DNA from: Paenibacillus sp. J2TS4
GTDB lineage: Bacteria > Bacillota > Bacilli > Paenibacillales > NBRC-103111
Assembly (NCBI RefSeq): GCF_018403245.1
Contig: NZ_BOSH01000009.1
Coordinates: 165,254-229,253, forward strand
Length of the DNA: 64,000 nucleotides
Direction: 5' to 3'
In this document: positions 1-9,106 of the stretch, one piece after another
Position numbering within the stretch: position 1 is the stretch's first letter
Layout: each line of letters starts with the position of its first letter
Made by a program: the position numbers and the translations under genes
Notes under the pieces: model-generated
Database searches by the model: none
The model's input: only the letters and a program-made list of their open reading frames with translations
What the model was told of the DNA's origin: nothing

Positions 1-107
1 TAGTTCCACTAGCGGACACGAATTCCTGCCAATTTCTAACGATTATCTTTCAGTGGCATCGTTTCTATGTCTATCCCGATGCCGGAATCAGCAGCAGCTA
101 TCACCTC

Positions 108-1391
108 TTATAACCGAAATACTTTGACCTTGCCATTCAATGAATCGGCGTGCTCCTTCAGTACCTCAGAGGAAGAGGCAATTTCCTGCATGACCGCTGT
201 TTGCTCCTGTGTCGACAGGGCTACACGTTTGGCCCCTTCCGAGATCACCTTGACAATCTTGGCAATTTCTCTTGTCTCCTCCAGTGTGTTCTCGATCTGT
301 CGCACTTGATCGGAGACAACCTCGGCAATCCGGTCCACTGATTCGGTGGTTTCGTTAGTAGCTGCCGTAATTCGGCTGAGAGCCTGCTTGACTTGTTCTC
401 CTTTGGAGCTTTCCTGGTCGACCATTTGAACCTGATTAGTTATATTGGAGACTACATGAGCCACATGCTTCTGAATTTGCTGAATAAGCTCGTTAATACT
501 GCTTACAGCCGAAGAGCTTTGTTCAGCCAGCTTGCGAATCTCTCCCGCTACAACAGCAAATCCGGCTCCATGTTCCCCTGCTCTCGCCGACTCAATAGAG
601 GCATTCAAGGCAAGAAGATGAGTCTGATCCGCGATTTCACCGACGACAAGAGAGATGTTCCCGATTTCCACCGCATTGCGATCCAGCTCTTGTACCAGAT
701 CGATCGTCTGTTGATTGGCCTGAGTAAGCCCAAGCAGTCCGTTGACCAAGGAATGGACCACCTCTCCGCTCTCCTGAATAGCGCCAACCATGTCATGCGC
801 CAGCTGCAGCGCTGAATTGGCTTTATCGCTTACATCTTCAGCAGCCCGGGTAATCTGTTCCACCGAGGTGAAGGTGCTCAGCGTCGATTTCTCCTGCTGG
901 TCTACCCCTTGCGCTATATCATCGATCGTACTGGCAATCGTTTCTACCTGATGAGCGGCTTGGGTGATGGCTCCGCTTAGTGAAGCTGCGTTCTGATTAG
1001 TAAAGTTAACGTTATTGGATACTTCAGCTATCATTTGTTTTAAATTATCCACCATCGTATTGAACGAGACACTCAAGGTGCTCATCTCGTCCTTGGAGTG
1101 ATGAACCGGTAAAGTAACCTGCAGGTTCCCCTTGGCCGCTTCGTTAACCGCTTCGGTCAGCTTCAGCAATGGCTTGATAAACCAGTTGGCCGCGAGCCAT
1201 CCCAAGAATCCCGTCCAGAACACCCCCAGCCCTAATATTATGGAGATATATAACCAGTCCGACATACCCGAGGCAATGAAATCTTTGAGCACAAAAATAA
1301 ACAAGGCACTGGTTCCATATGTAGTCAAGGATACCAAAGTAATACCCAGCACCATCTTTTTGACAATCCCGAATTTCATTTCTGCGACCAC
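108..1391 (-). CDS. Methyl-accepting chemotaxis protein, no large sensor domain
   Basis: 427 residues. Two membrane helices (about 11-33 and 46-68) are separated by only a dozen outside residues, so there is no extracellular ligand domain. A HAMP-like linker follows (about 70-120), then a long coiled-coil signalling domain. Its conserved tip is visible around IADQTHLLALNASIESARAG and continues through GAGFAVVAGEIRKLAEQS, the part that contacts CheW and CheA. Expected role: a membrane chemoreceptor or energy/internal-state sensor that controls CheA kinase. It stands alone with no chemotaxis operon beside it. The start is either GTG at 1391 or ATG at 1379; neither has ideally spaced Shine-Dalgarno DNA. 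The family call is secure, the stimulus unknown. Confidence 0.93.
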   Translation of the reverse strand: MVAEMKFGIVKKMVLGITLVSLTTYGTSALFIFVLKDFIASGMSDWLYISIILGLGVFWTGFLGWLAANWFIKPLLKLTEAVNEAAKGNLQVTLPVHHSKDEMSTLSVSFNTMVDNLKQMIAEVSNNVNFTNQNAASLSGAITQAAHQVETIASTIDDIAQGVDQQEKSTLSTFTSVEQITRAAEDVSDKANSALQLAHDMVGAIQESGEVVHSLVNGLLGLTQANQQTIDLVQELDRNAVEIGNISLVVGEIADQTHLLALNASIESARAGEHGAGFAVVAGEIRKLAEQSSSAVSSINELIQQIQKHVAHVVSNITNQVQMVDQESSKGEQVKQALSRITAATNETTESVDRIAEVVSDQVRQIENTLEETREIAKIVKVISEGAKRVALSTQEQTAVMQEIASSSEVLKEHADSLNGKVKVFRL

Positions 1392-1496
1392 ACTCCCAAT
1401 TCATAAAATAGAGTTTATGACTTTTCTCCTATATTATCGGTAATTGAGAGCGAGTCTTGAATAGATTTACCTATTTTGTTCTGCGGTTAATATATT

Positions 1497-1688
1497 TTAA
1501 TCCGTTTCGTCGGTCTCCCCTCCTGAAAATGGGGGCTGCTCCCCAATTCGGCCATAGGCTCGCCAGGTCTGTTCCATTCTTTCACGAATTCGGTTGATTA
1601 GCTCCAACGGTTCCTCCACCAGGACATCCGGACCGAAGCCCAAGCTCCCGCTCCAGATTGCACGCTTCGGAACTATGGGAGGCTGCAA
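1497..1688 (-). pseudogene. C-terminal remnant of a YafY/WYL-type transcriptional regulator
   Basis: The minus-strand reading frame ends with LGFGPDVLVEEPLELINRIR followed by a MEQTWRAYG-like tail. This is the usual end of YafY/DeoR-type regulators, where a WCX-like segment reads ...GPDVEVLEPPELRERI.... Only about 45-60 residues remain. The N-terminal HTH and the WYL core are missing, and upstream DNA in all frames shows no continuation. I infer a decayed gene rather than a real short protein. Confidence is moderate because the fragment is short. Confidence 0.5.
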
Positions 1689-1778
1689 ATTCGCACTTGA
1701 GGTTGATGCTCATGTCAGCAGGGGAAATATCAGTTTTCATATTGTAATGGGGCGCGGTAAACACTTGTGGAATTCAGG

Positions 1779-1909
1779 TGCAAAAGTACCTCTTATTTCA
1801 ACATTTTACCCATTTATGGAAATTCAAAGGTAAAAGTATCTCTTAATTTATTCAAATTTGTCAATTTTCAAAAAATCATGGAAATAAAGAGTATTTTTAC
1901 ACTTTAATC
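1779..1909. repeat. AT-rich degenerate inverted/direct repeats
   Basis: A motif like GTGCAAAAGTACCTCTTATT occurs at 1779-1798. A second direct copy (GGTAAAAGTATCTCTTAATT) lies at about 1829-1848. A reverse-complement copy lies at about 1883-1912, reading GTGTAAAAATACTCTTTATT on the minus strand. The first and third copies could pair as a long imperfect hairpin enclosing the second. Function unknown. Confidence 0.45.
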
Positions 1910-2100
1910 TCAAAATATTTAGACATTGGAGGGTTAAAGCGCATATTTGCGCCATAATTTCAATTTCCGACACAGGGGAACGAATTTGGGACGAATTTGA
2001 GTAAACCTCGACGGAGCAAAACTCGACATGTAGCCAAGCCCCATAATACCGGAGAAGTATCTAAGGAAACATGCTCCGGCGAAGAATCACTGCATGTAGT

Positions 2101-3180
2101 TTATTCAATCTCGATCGTGGCCTGATCCACGACTCGGACATTCGCCTCTTCCTTGAGCTCGTCCATGAGTTGGAACAAAGCGCCATCCTTCTTTTTCGCT
2201 TCGATCATCACATCGAGCCGCGGAGTAATAGCTGCAATAGGACGCAAAAAACCAAGCAGCTGATTCCGATCGACATAATCGGCATGCGCTCTCGGTTCTT
2301 TACTGCTCCTCGGGCTGGATACATGAATTTTGGGAGGCAAAGCAGGCAGCAAGCCTTTCTTCGAAGACCCGTTCATTCCCTTTCCGTCCTTGACGGGTTT
2401 GACCGCTGTTGGCGCTCCCAAAGGCTCGGCTTGCTTCCGCTCGGGCTCCCATGTTTTCAATATTCGTGGCCAGAAGTCCAAAATATCCGCGCCTCCGTCG
2501 TTCACCTGATGATGATGAATATCGAGCACCATCGGCACTCCCAAGCTTTCGCAAGCCGTCAGTGTTTCGAGGGCGGTATACGTTTTATCATCATTCTCCA
2601 GAGTAAGGCGGCGTTGAATCGAATCGTCCAGCCGGCGGAACTGCTCGATGAATCGATTCAACGACTGCTCCCTGTCTCCATAGGCGCCTCCGATGTGAAT
2701 GTTGCATTTGGCCGTCTCGTCCAGTCCCATCGCATCGAGCATCCGGACATGCCTGCGCAAATCGTCCACAGAGCTCCGCACCACTTCCTCCCGGGGACTG
2801 CTTAACACCGTATAGTGATCCGGGTGGAAGCTTGTCCGCATCCCATTCTGCCTGACATAATCCCCCACTTCAGCGAATTTATCCGCAAGAATAGGAAAAG
2901 GATTCCAATCTCGCAGCATTTCATGGCCGATAAGCGGGATCAGTCTGGAAGAAAACCGATACATATGAATGTCATAAGCCCGGTTATGGCGCAGCAAACG
3001 GAGCGTATTATGGAGATTTTCTTCCGCGATTCTTTCCAGCTTGCGTACCGCTGCCTCCCGGTCGGGTAATTTGGCAAATTGGGTAGCAGTCATCGTTCGG
3101 GAAGGAGAGGCGTTCTTAACCACTACGGACATAGCGACATACCCAAAACGAACTATCAACGGGATCCCATCCTTTGACAT
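2101..3180 (-). CDS. uvsE: UV DNA damage endonuclease UvsE
   Basis: 359 residues. The N-terminus has the family signature VRFGYVAMSV, followed by NLHNTLRLLRHNRAYDIHMY and RFSSRLIPLIGHE, then TIM-barrel strands with metal-ligand motifs such as FHPDHYTVL, NIHIGGAYGD, LTLENDD and VLDIHHH. UvsE/UvdE (Bacillus YwjD) nicks DNA 5' of UV photoproducts in a metal-dependent alternative to excision repair. It is somewhat longer than usual because of a low-complexity Lys/Pro/Ser-rich stretch (about residues 240-290) before the late HADYVDRNQLLGFLR segment. The ATG at 3180 gives MSKDGIPLIVRFGYVAM. It is followed after 69 bases of spacer by a small gene on the opposite side of its start. Confidence 0.93.
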   Translation of the reverse strand: MSKDGIPLIVRFGYVAMSVVVKNASPSRTMTATQFAKLPDREAAVRKLERIAEENLHNTLRLLRHNRAYDIHMYRFSSRLIPLIGHEMLRDWNPFPILADKFAEVGDYVRQNGMRTSFHPDHYTVLSSPREEVVRSSVDDLRRHVRMLDAMGLDETAKCNIHIGGAYGDREQSLNRFIEQFRRLDDSIQRRLTLENDDKTYTALETLTACESLGVPMVLDIHHHQVNDGGADILDFWPRILKTWEPERKQAEPLGAPTAVKPVKDGKGMNGSSKKGLLPALPPKIHVSSPRSSKEPRAHADYVDRNQLLGFLRPIAAITPRLDVMIEAKKKDGALFQLMDELKEEANVRVVDQATIEIE

Positions 3181-3248
3181 TACGGATAGGTATAAGCTTC
3201 CCCTTCCTTCCCCGGGTTATTTGCGCTTGGGGAAGATCAGCGGAAAGA

Positions 3249-3569
3249 TTAAGCTTTCCGTTCACCGAAGTACATTTCGTGAGCAAGCGCCGTCTGCACT
3301 CTGGCTTCTTCGTCCGTCAGCTTGCGGACCAGCTTCATTTCTACCGAAGTAACCTCGTTCCCCTGGAAATTAATTTCGGACACCGAGGCAAAGATCTGCA
3401 CAATAGCGATCGCCTTGTTTTCCGGACTGTAGGCAATCACTTTCTGCCCAGTTGGATAGACCCGAAAACCGCTTTTTACCATCTTGGTCATGCCGTATTC
3501 CAGAAGCTCATACATTTCCTGCTCCGATTTAAACTTGCATACCGAATTGAACTCTGTCAGAAATCCCAT
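3249..3569 (-). CDS. DUF2584-like small protein
   Basis: 106 residues, soluble, no signal peptide or membrane segment. The N-terminus MGFLTEFNSV and the centre GFRVYPTGQKVIAY resemble the Bacillus DUF2584 family (MGMPVEFNT... RLYPMG). A charged C-terminal helix ends in MYFGERKA. Function is unknown for the family. It lies between ddl and uvsE on the same strand, 34 bases downstream of the ddl stop, so it could be cotranscribed with ddl. The family assignment is from memory of sequence pattern and is moderate; the gene itself looks real because of its position and clean start. Confidence 0.7.
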   Translation of the reverse strand: MGFLTEFNSVCKFKSEQEMYELLEYGMTKMVKSGFRVYPTGQKVIAYSPENKAIAIVQIFASVSEINFQGNEVTSVEMKLVRKLTDEEARVQTALAHEMYFGERKA

Positions 3570-3603
3570 CCGTATTCCCCTTTCCAGAATATGATATTAG
3601 CGG

Positions 3604-4749
3604 TTATTCATCATCAAGAGTATATTGAATGCTGTTTTTGTCCGCATGTCTCTGGAACGCGAGCATGACCAGTTCATCCAGCAGCTGTTCGTACGGCTTG
3701 CCAGATTCCTTCCATAACAGAGGATACATGCTGAACGGCGTAAATCCCGGCATCGTGTTAATTTCATTAATATACAGTTTGCCGCTCGATCTTTCAATGA
3801 AAAAATCGACCCGGGCCAGCCCGGACCCATCAATCGCCTGGAATGCTCTAATGGCGAGCTCGCGAATTTGCTGAGCCTGGTCAGCGGGGAGCTCCGCCGG
3901 AATAATCATGGCCGACTTCCCGTCAATATACTTCGCTTTATAATCATAAAATTCATTCGACGATACAACTTCGCCCGGCACAGACGCTTGCGGCTCTTGA
4001 TTGCCAAGTACGCTTACTTCTATCTCACGCGCCTGAATGTACTCTTCCACTATGACCTTGCGATCATACTTAAAAGCCAGATCGACCGCCTCAAGGAGCT
4101 CCTCCCGAGTCGAAGCCTTGGAGACCCCTACGCTCGAGCCCAGATTCGCCGGCTTGATAAAGCAAGGATACCCAATCGCCACCTCAATCTCCATCAAAAA
4201 GAAAGCCTGGTCCTTCTCCCATTGATTTCTTGTAAAATGACGGAAGATACATTGGGGAAGGCCCTCCTGCGCAAAAATTTTCTTCATCATCACTTTATCC
4301 ATCCCTACCGCCGAAGCGAGCACTCCCGCTCCGACATAGGGGATATTGGCCATCTCGAGCAGTCCCTGCAGCGTTCCGTCCTCTCCATAGGTGCCATGAA
4401 GCAAGGGGAACACTACATCCATCGCCCCTCTCGACTCTTCGGTTGCGGCAACCGCTGTATTCGCTCCTCCGCCGGAGGCAAATAACGGCATCAGGGCCAT
4501 TCCGGAGCTGGCGTTCATTGGGGAGCCCGAAGTCTCCGCGTTGGGTGAAATTAAGGCCTCTACATGGTCCACCGGGCCGTTCAGCGCTTTGCCGGTGTGC
4601 CATTCCCCTTGCTTTGTAATATAAAATGGAATGATTTCGTATTTAGAATGATCGAAGGCCTGAATAACGGCCAGTGCGGTCTGCAGAGAAACATTATGTT
4701 CTCCCGACTTCCCTCCGTAAACGAGCCCAACCCGTATTTTTTTATCCAT
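3604..4749 (-). CDS. ddl: D-alanine--D-alanine ligase
   Basis: 381 residues, ATP-grasp enzyme that joins two D-Ala for peptidoglycan precursors in the cytoplasm. The N-terminal signature is YGGKSGEHNVSLQTA. The centre holds LLHGTYGEDGTLQGLLEMA and the glycine-rich KPANLGSSVGVSK loop. The C-terminal metal and substrate part is ARVDFFIERSSGKLYINEIN followed by TMPGFTPFSMYPLLW. Length is normal. Start ATG at 4749 follows a purine-rich region (CCGGAGGTACAC). No vancomycin-resistance genes are nearby. The MPGFT-S/F site suggests ordinary D-Ala-D-Ala rather than D-Lac activity, an inference only. Confidence 0.96.
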   Translation of the reverse strand: MDKKIRVGLVYGGKSGEHNVSLQTALAVIQAFDHSKYEIIPFYITKQGEWHTGKALNGPVDHVEALISPNAETSGSPMNASSGMALMPLFASGGGANTAVAATEESRGAMDVVFPLLHGTYGEDGTLQGLLEMANIPYVGAGVLASAVGMDKVMMKKIFAQEGLPQCIFRHFTRNQWEKDQAFFLMEIEVAIGYPCFIKPANLGSSVGVSKASTREELLEAVDLAFKYDRKVIVEEYIQAREIEVSVLGNQEPQASVPGEVVSSNEFYDYKAKYIDGKSAMIIPAELPADQAQQIRELAIRAFQAIDGSGLARVDFFIERSSGKLYINEINTMPGFTPFSMYPLLWKESGKPYEQLLDELVMLAFQRHADKNSIQYTLDDE

Positions 4750-4803
4750 GTGTACCTCCGGTTAAGTATAGTCAAAGGTGATTAGTCTTAAGATGATAAT
4801 CGA

Positions 4804-5859
4804 TTACAACCAATCCGGAATATGATACAGGCGGTAATCGGTCCGGTCGGTCCAGGCGTAAGAGTCCCGGTAATCCCAATAACGATGCTTGCTGTTGACC
4901 GTCTGAGCATTGACCAAAGGGGAGCCATCCGCGGAGAAAGCGGTGACGATCGTCGTATGCTGGAATCGTCCATTCCCATCCCAGTCATAGCAAATGATAT
5001 CTCCCAGCTGCAGCTTCTCCGGAGAAGAGACCCGCTCCCCTTTTAACCCTGCTTTACTGCTGGACAAGTGCCAATTTAACCCATGGGAGACCGCCCAACT
5101 AAAGCTCCAAAGCTCCTGTTTCCCGCTTTTTCCCCGGTACCACCAGCCGGATTCTCTTTTTCCAGTATAATTCATTGGTGCGCCGCCTGCAAAGAGGCAT
5201 TGGGAGACATAATTCGTACAATTCACGTCAAAAGCCAAGTATTCCGGGTTATAAGAATCCCACCATAGATCCGCATAGCGAACAGCCGCTTCCCGGTGAT
5301 AGGGGGCCATTCTATGCTCCGAGCTTTGTCTCGGAAAGATATTCCGGTTTAAATACGGGGGGGAGAATGTTTTCCTTCCGGTCAGGAACCCCGAGTCTCC
5401 ATCTTCCGGTTGACTGATCGCCTCCCAATCTCCCATGTAAGGATTGGCGGCATATTGTACGATGGCCGAATCGAATTCCCCTTCACTTGAGGCAGGGAGC
5501 TCTACACGACTGATGATCCAATGGCCACCTCTTTGCTTAAGCGTCAGCTTCTCCCTTTCCATCCGTTCTTCGGTTTGCCTACGATTCAACACGTCATATT
5601 CCAGGCTCTTTCTCAATTCCACATCGGCTGTTACAATCCCTTCCTCTTCTTGGGAATAGATCAGCTTGACCTTCGTTTCACTCTGCACCGGCGTCAGCTT
5701 TCTTTCCCGGTGGACGGCACCCAGCCGGCGAAGATGCTTAGACAGCTTATCCAAATATTCTTCATCCCACAAATACGGAAGCACCGGTTTAACGGCATAA
5801 TCCAACTCCATCCGATTGCGGCTGTCAACATACTCATATATAAGCGATTTCCAACTCAT
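4804..5859 (-). CDS. Amidase_6-type domain protein
   Basis: 351 residues. The C-terminal half (about 190-351) matches the putative amidase domain PF12671: YHREAAVRYADLWWDSYNPE, then FDVNCTNYVSQCLFAGGAPM with the presumed catalytic Cys, and FQHTTIVTAF with the presumed catalytic His. It ends DYRLYHIPDWL. The N-terminal half is charged and has no signal peptide, so it may act inside the cell or forespore. Such proteins are common in sporulating Firmicutes and are often linked to cell wall remodelling, but the substrate is not known. The start ATG at 5859 is preceded by GGGGGGAA-type ribosome-binding DNA. Confidence 0.82.
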   Translation of the reverse strand: MSWKSLIYEYVDSRNRMELDYAVKPVLPYLWDEEYLDKLSKHLRRLGAVHRERKLTPVQSETKVKLIYSQEEEGIVTADVELRKSLEYDVLNRRQTEERMEREKLTLKQRGGHWIISRVELPASSEGEFDSAIVQYAANPYMGDWEAISQPEDGDSGFLTGRKTFSPPYLNRNIFPRQSSEHRMAPYHREAAVRYADLWWDSYNPEYLAFDVNCTNYVSQCLFAGGAPMNYTGKRESGWWYRGKSGKQELWSFSWAVSHGLNWHLSSSKAGLKGERVSSPEKLQLGDIICYDWDGNGRFQHTTIVTAFSADGSPLVNAQTVNSKHRYWDYRDSYAWTDRTDYRLYHIPDWL

Positions 5860-6205
5860 GCTTTTCCCCCCTGATTGAACGGCGATTCAGCATTGTATAG
5901 GATCTGCAAATCATTTAGGATTCCGGATGAATGCCAGTCATTCCTTCAGCGCAAAAGTACGGTTGGTTCACTATATGAGAAAATAATTTGGAAAATGTTT
6001 ATTTCCGTTAGATAGGAAAGAATGTAAAGAGGACTATCCGCTAAACCAACCCCGCAAAGTGACGTATAGCCTTCGAAGCTTATTCCTGTTACTTTCCGGG
6101 GAGCCCCAAATATAAACTCAATAAACTCTTTATCCGCCAAGCGAAACGGCTGCCGCCGTCCTTTAACGGTGGATTGATGTTTCACGGTGAATTATAAGCA
6201 TGATT

Positions 6206-6222
6206 ATAAGTGTGAAGCTTAT
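6206..6222 (+). promoter_or_regulatory. ATAAG-N7-CTTAT dyad, possible CcpC-type site
   Basis: ATAAG at 6206-6210 and CTTAT at 6218-6222 form an inverted repeat centred near 6214, about 65 bases before the predicted acnA start of transcription. Further TTATAAG and TTATAA copies flank it (6193-6232). In B. subtilis the LysR-type regulator CcpC represses citB through an ATAA/TTAT dyad centred near -66. The position here is similar. No ccpC gene is in the window. Confidence 0.45.
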
Positions 6223-6243
6223 ATCTTATAATTTAAAAAAGGG

Positions 6244-6272
6244 TTTACTGTACCTTCGGGAAAAGGTATACT
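6244..6272 (+). promoter_or_regulatory. Sigma-A-type promoter of acnA
   Basis: TTTACT (6244-6249), 17-base spacer, TATACT (6267-6272). The expected start of transcription is near 6279, giving a leader of about 77 bases. The spacer contains its own small palindrome TACCTT-N6-AAGGTA. Confidence 0.7.
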
Positions 6273-6290
6273 ATAGATGTAGCTTTATTT

Positions 6291-6316
6291 GTGAAATCGA
6301 ATTTCACTAGATGAAA
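6291..6316 (+). promoter_or_regulatory. Two overlapping palindromes in the acnA leader (candidate IclR-type operator)
   Basis: GTGAAAT-CGA-ATTTCAC (6291-6307) overlaps TTTCA-CTAGA-TGAAA (6302-6316). They lie about 12 to 37 bases after the predicted transcription start. The second palindrome matches the one in the iclR-like gene's own leader (9939-9953) in both half-sites and in spacing. This suggests that the neighbouring IclR regulator binds both. Binding is an inference. Confidence 0.6.
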
Positions 6317-6356
6317 CGATTCCTGATTTTTACTACTATTTAGGGGGGATCACTCC

Positions 6357-9074
6357 ATGTCGAGAAAAGACCACTTTTCTGTCAAAACATCTCTGACGGT
6401 GAACAACCAGGAGTATGCGTACTACAGCTTAAGCAAGCTGGAGGAGAAAGGCTTTGGCTCGATTTCGAAGCTGCCTTTTTCGATCAAAGTCCTGTTGGAG
6501 GCCGCCGTTCGTCAATTCGACGGTAGAGCCATTACCAACGAACATGTTAAACAAATCGCCGGCTGGGCTGAAAACAGCGATAACAATAAAGAAATTCCTT
6601 TCATTCCCGCACGGATCGTGCTGCAAGACTTTACCGGCGTACCGGTTGTCGTCGATCTGGCGGCTATGCGCGCAACCGTTCAACGGGCTGGCGGAGATCC
6701 GAAGCAGATTAACCCGCTCGTCCCTGTCGATCTCGTTATCGACCACTCCGTAATGGTAGACGCCTTCGGGAATAAAGAAGCTCTCGCTTATAATGAGCAA
6801 ATCGAATTCGAAAGAAATGAAGAGCGTTATCGCTTCCTTCGCTGGGCGCAGACGGCCTTCGATAACTTCCGTGCCGTTCCGCCAGATACCGGAATTGTCC
6901 ATCAGGTGAACCTGGAGTATCTTGCTTCCGTAGCTGCCACGAAAACTATCGATGGAGAAGTTGAAGTTTATCCCGATTCGTTGGTAGGTACCGACTCCCA
7001 TACGACCATGATTAACGGTCTCGGCGTCGTAGGCTGGGGAGTAGGCGGAATCGAAGCCGAAGCAGGTATGCTCGGACAACCTCTATACTTCGTTACTCCG
7101 GAAGTTATCGGATTCAAGCTGATCGGCAGCTTGGCGGAAGGCGCTACCGCTACCGACCTGGCTCTTACTGTAACCCAGATTTTGCGTAAAAAAGGCGTCG
7201 TCGGCAAGTTCGTCGAATACTTCGGCCCCGGCTTGGACAGCTTGTCCCTCTCCGACCGTGCCACAATCGCTAACATGGCGCCGGAATACGGGGCTACCAT
7301 CGGCTTCTTCCCGGTAGACGAAGAAACCTTGAAATATTTAAGATTGACTGGCCGCAGCGAGGAGCAAATCTCCCTTGTGGAAGCTTACTACAAAGCTCAA
7401 GGCCTGTTCCGCACAAGCGATACTCCAGATCCTCAGTATACGGATATCGTAGAACTGGACCTGTCGACTGTCGTGCCTAGCTTGGCCGGACCGAAGCGTC
7501 CGCAAGACCGTGTAGAGCTGACCGAAATGAAGGATTCGTTCAACACGATTGTCCGCACTCCTGTAGACAAAGGCGGCTACGGATTAACCGAAGAGAAGCT
7601 GGCTGAAGAGGTGCAAGTATCGCATCCTAACGGCGAGACGTCGACAATGAAGAACGGAGCGGTTGTTATCGCCGCAATTACAAGCTGTACGAATACCTCC
7701 AACCCGAGTGTCATGGTCGGTGCCGGATTGGTAGCCAAGAAAGCAGTCGAGCGCGGACTAACGAAGCCAGGCTACGTTAAGAGCAGCTTGACTCCGGGAT
7801 CTCTGGTCGTTACCGAATATTTGACCAAAGCCGGCCTGATCGAGCCGCTCGAGCAACTGGGCTTCCACGTAGCTGGTTACGGCTGTGCCACTTGTATCGG
7901 AAACAGCGGTCCGCTTCCGGACGAGGTTTCCAAAGCGATTGCCGATAACGATTTGACCGTTGCCGCCGTGCTCAGCGGTAACCGTAACTTCGAGGGACGG
8001 ATTCACGCTCAGGTGAAAGCCAACTACCTGGCCTCTCCTCCGCTCGTTGTCGCTTATGCCCTGGCCGGAACGGTGGATATCGATCTGACGAATGATCCGA
8101 TCGGCTATGATAACAATAACGAGCCGGTTTATTTGAAGGACATCTGGCCTTCCACGCAAGAAATTCAGGAAGCCATCCGGATGTCGCTCAGCCCGGCCAT
8201 GTTCCACGAGAAATACAAAGACGTCTACCGCGCCAACCAACGTTGGAACGAGCTGGACGTTGCCGAAGGCGAGCTGTATGAGTGGGATGAGAAATCCACC
8301 TACATTCAAGAGCCTCCATTCTTTACGGACCTGCAGCCGGAGCCTGAATCCATTGCTGATATCCGCGGGGCCAAAGTACTTGCTCAGCTCGGGGATTCCG
8401 TTACGACGGACCACATTTCTCCAGCGGGTAACATCTCACCTTCCAGCCCGGCAGGCCAATATTTGGTAGAGCATAACGTAGAGAGAAAAGACTTCAACTC
8501 CTACGGCTCCCGCCGCGGTAACCATGAAGTGATGATGCGCGGAACGTTCGCCAATATCCGGATCCGCAACCAGGTGGCTCCCGGCACGGAAGGCGGCGTG
8601 ACCACTTATCTGCCGAACGGCGAAGTGATGTCTATCTATGATGCTTCTATGAAGTATCAGGAGCAGAACACGCCGCTTATCGTTCTGGCAGGTAAAGAAT
8701 ATGGAACGGGCAGCTCGCGTGACTGGGCGGCCAAAGGAACGTTCCTGCTCGGCGTCAAAGCCGTTATCGCCGAAAGCTTCGAGCGGATTCACCGCAGCAA
8801 CCTGGTCGGCATGGGCGTGCTGCCGCTGCAATTCCCGGAAGGCTTCGGCTGGAAGACCCTCGGTCTGACCGGTACAGAAACGTTCGACATCGTCGGACTG
8901 GATGACAGCGTACAGCCTGGACAAAAAGTAAAAGTCATCGCCACTCGCGACGACGGCTCCAACTTCGAATTCGAAGCGATCGTCCGTCTCGACAGCATGG
9001 TGGACGTAGATTACTACCGGAACGGCGGTATTCTGCAAACGGTTCTCCGCCAAATGATGAACGAAAGCAAATAA
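6357..9074 (+). CDS. acnA: Aconitate hydratase
   Basis: 905 residues, full length for the AcnA/CitB type. It converts citrate to isocitrate in the TCA cycle in the cytoplasm. The three [4Fe-4S] cysteines are visible in SCTNTSNPSVMVGAG and GYGCATCIGNSGPL. Active-site segments include VGTDSHTTMINGLGVVGWGV and the C-terminal swivel part with KEYGTGSSRDWAAKG and ESFERIHRSNLVGMGVLPL. In Firmicutes the apo-protein can also bind iron-responsive elements in mRNA. Start ATG at 6357 follows GGGGGGATCACTCC. It is transcribed alone, ending at a strong hairpin. Control probably involves a CcpC-like dyad and the palindromes in its leader. Confidence 0.98.
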   Translation: MSRKDHFSVKTSLTVNNQEYAYYSLSKLEEKGFGSISKLPFSIKVLLEAAVRQFDGRAITNEHVKQIAGWAENSDNNKEIPFIPARIVLQDFTGVPVVVDLAAMRATVQRAGGDPKQINPLVPVDLVIDHSVMVDAFGNKEALAYNEQIEFERNEERYRFLRWAQTAFDNFRAVPPDTGIVHQVNLEYLASVAATKTIDGEVEVYPDSLVGTDSHTTMINGLGVVGWGVGGIEAEAGMLGQPLYFVTPEVIGFKLIGSLAEGATATDLALTVTQILRKKGVVGKFVEYFGPGLDSLSLSDRATIANMAPEYGATIGFFPVDEETLKYLRLTGRSEEQISLVEAYYKAQGLFRTSDTPDPQYTDIVELDLSTVVPSLAGPKRPQDRVELTEMKDSFNTIVRTPVDKGGYGLTEEKLAEEVQVSHPNGETSTMKNGAVVIAAITSCTNTSNPSVMVGAGLVAKKAVERGLTKPGYVKSSLTPGSLVVTEYLTKAGLIEPLEQLGFHVAGYGCATCIGNSGPLPDEVSKAIADNDLTVAAVLSGNRNFEGRIHAQVKANYLASPPLVVAYALAGTVDIDLTNDPIGYDNNNEPVYLKDIWPSTQEIQEAIRMSLSPAMFHEKYKDVYRANQRWNELDVAEGELYEWDEKSTYIQEPPFFTDLQPEPESIADIRGAKVLAQLGDSVTTDHISPAGNISPSSPAGQYLVEHNVERKDFNSYGSRRGNHEVMMRGTFANIRIRNQVAPGTEGGVTTYLPNGEVMSIYDASMKYQEQNTPLIVLAGKEYGTGSSRDWAAKGTFLLGVKAVIAESFERIHRSNLVGMGVLPLQFPEGFGWKTLGLTGTETFDIVGLDDSVQPGQKVKVIATRDDGSNFEFEAIVRLDSMVDVDYYRNGGILQTVLRQMMNESK

Positions 9075-9106
9075 TCATCAGCCGCATTCTTGTGGCAGGT
9101 GAACTG

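Larger units (their letters stand above)
1392..2100. other. Gene-poor spacer with regulator remnant and AT-rich repeats
   Basis: About 700 bases between the chemoreceptor and uvsE, both on the minus strand. It holds a C-terminal remnant of a WYL-type regulator (1497-1688) and an AT-rich block with three degenerate copies of a 20-25 base motif (1779-1909). From about 1965 to 2070 I see no coding signal. A stretch near 2010-2030 (GGAGCAAAACT) resembles one near 49753 (GGAGCAAACT), hinting at a dispersed intergenic repeat. Confidence 0.5.
5860..6356. other. Regulatory spacer upstream of acnA
   Basis: About 500 bases. The right half holds the acnA promoter, an ATAA/TTAT dyad and two overlapping palindromes, listed separately. 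The left half (5875-6190) has a possible 79-codon minus-strand frame at 5946-6185, but it lacks a good ribosome-binding site and recognisable homology, so I do not call it. Confidence 0.5.

Noticed and set aside
5946..6185. 79-codon minus-strand frame upstream of acnA
   Set aside because: No ribosome-binding site or recognisable homology. It overlaps the regulatory region of acnA.
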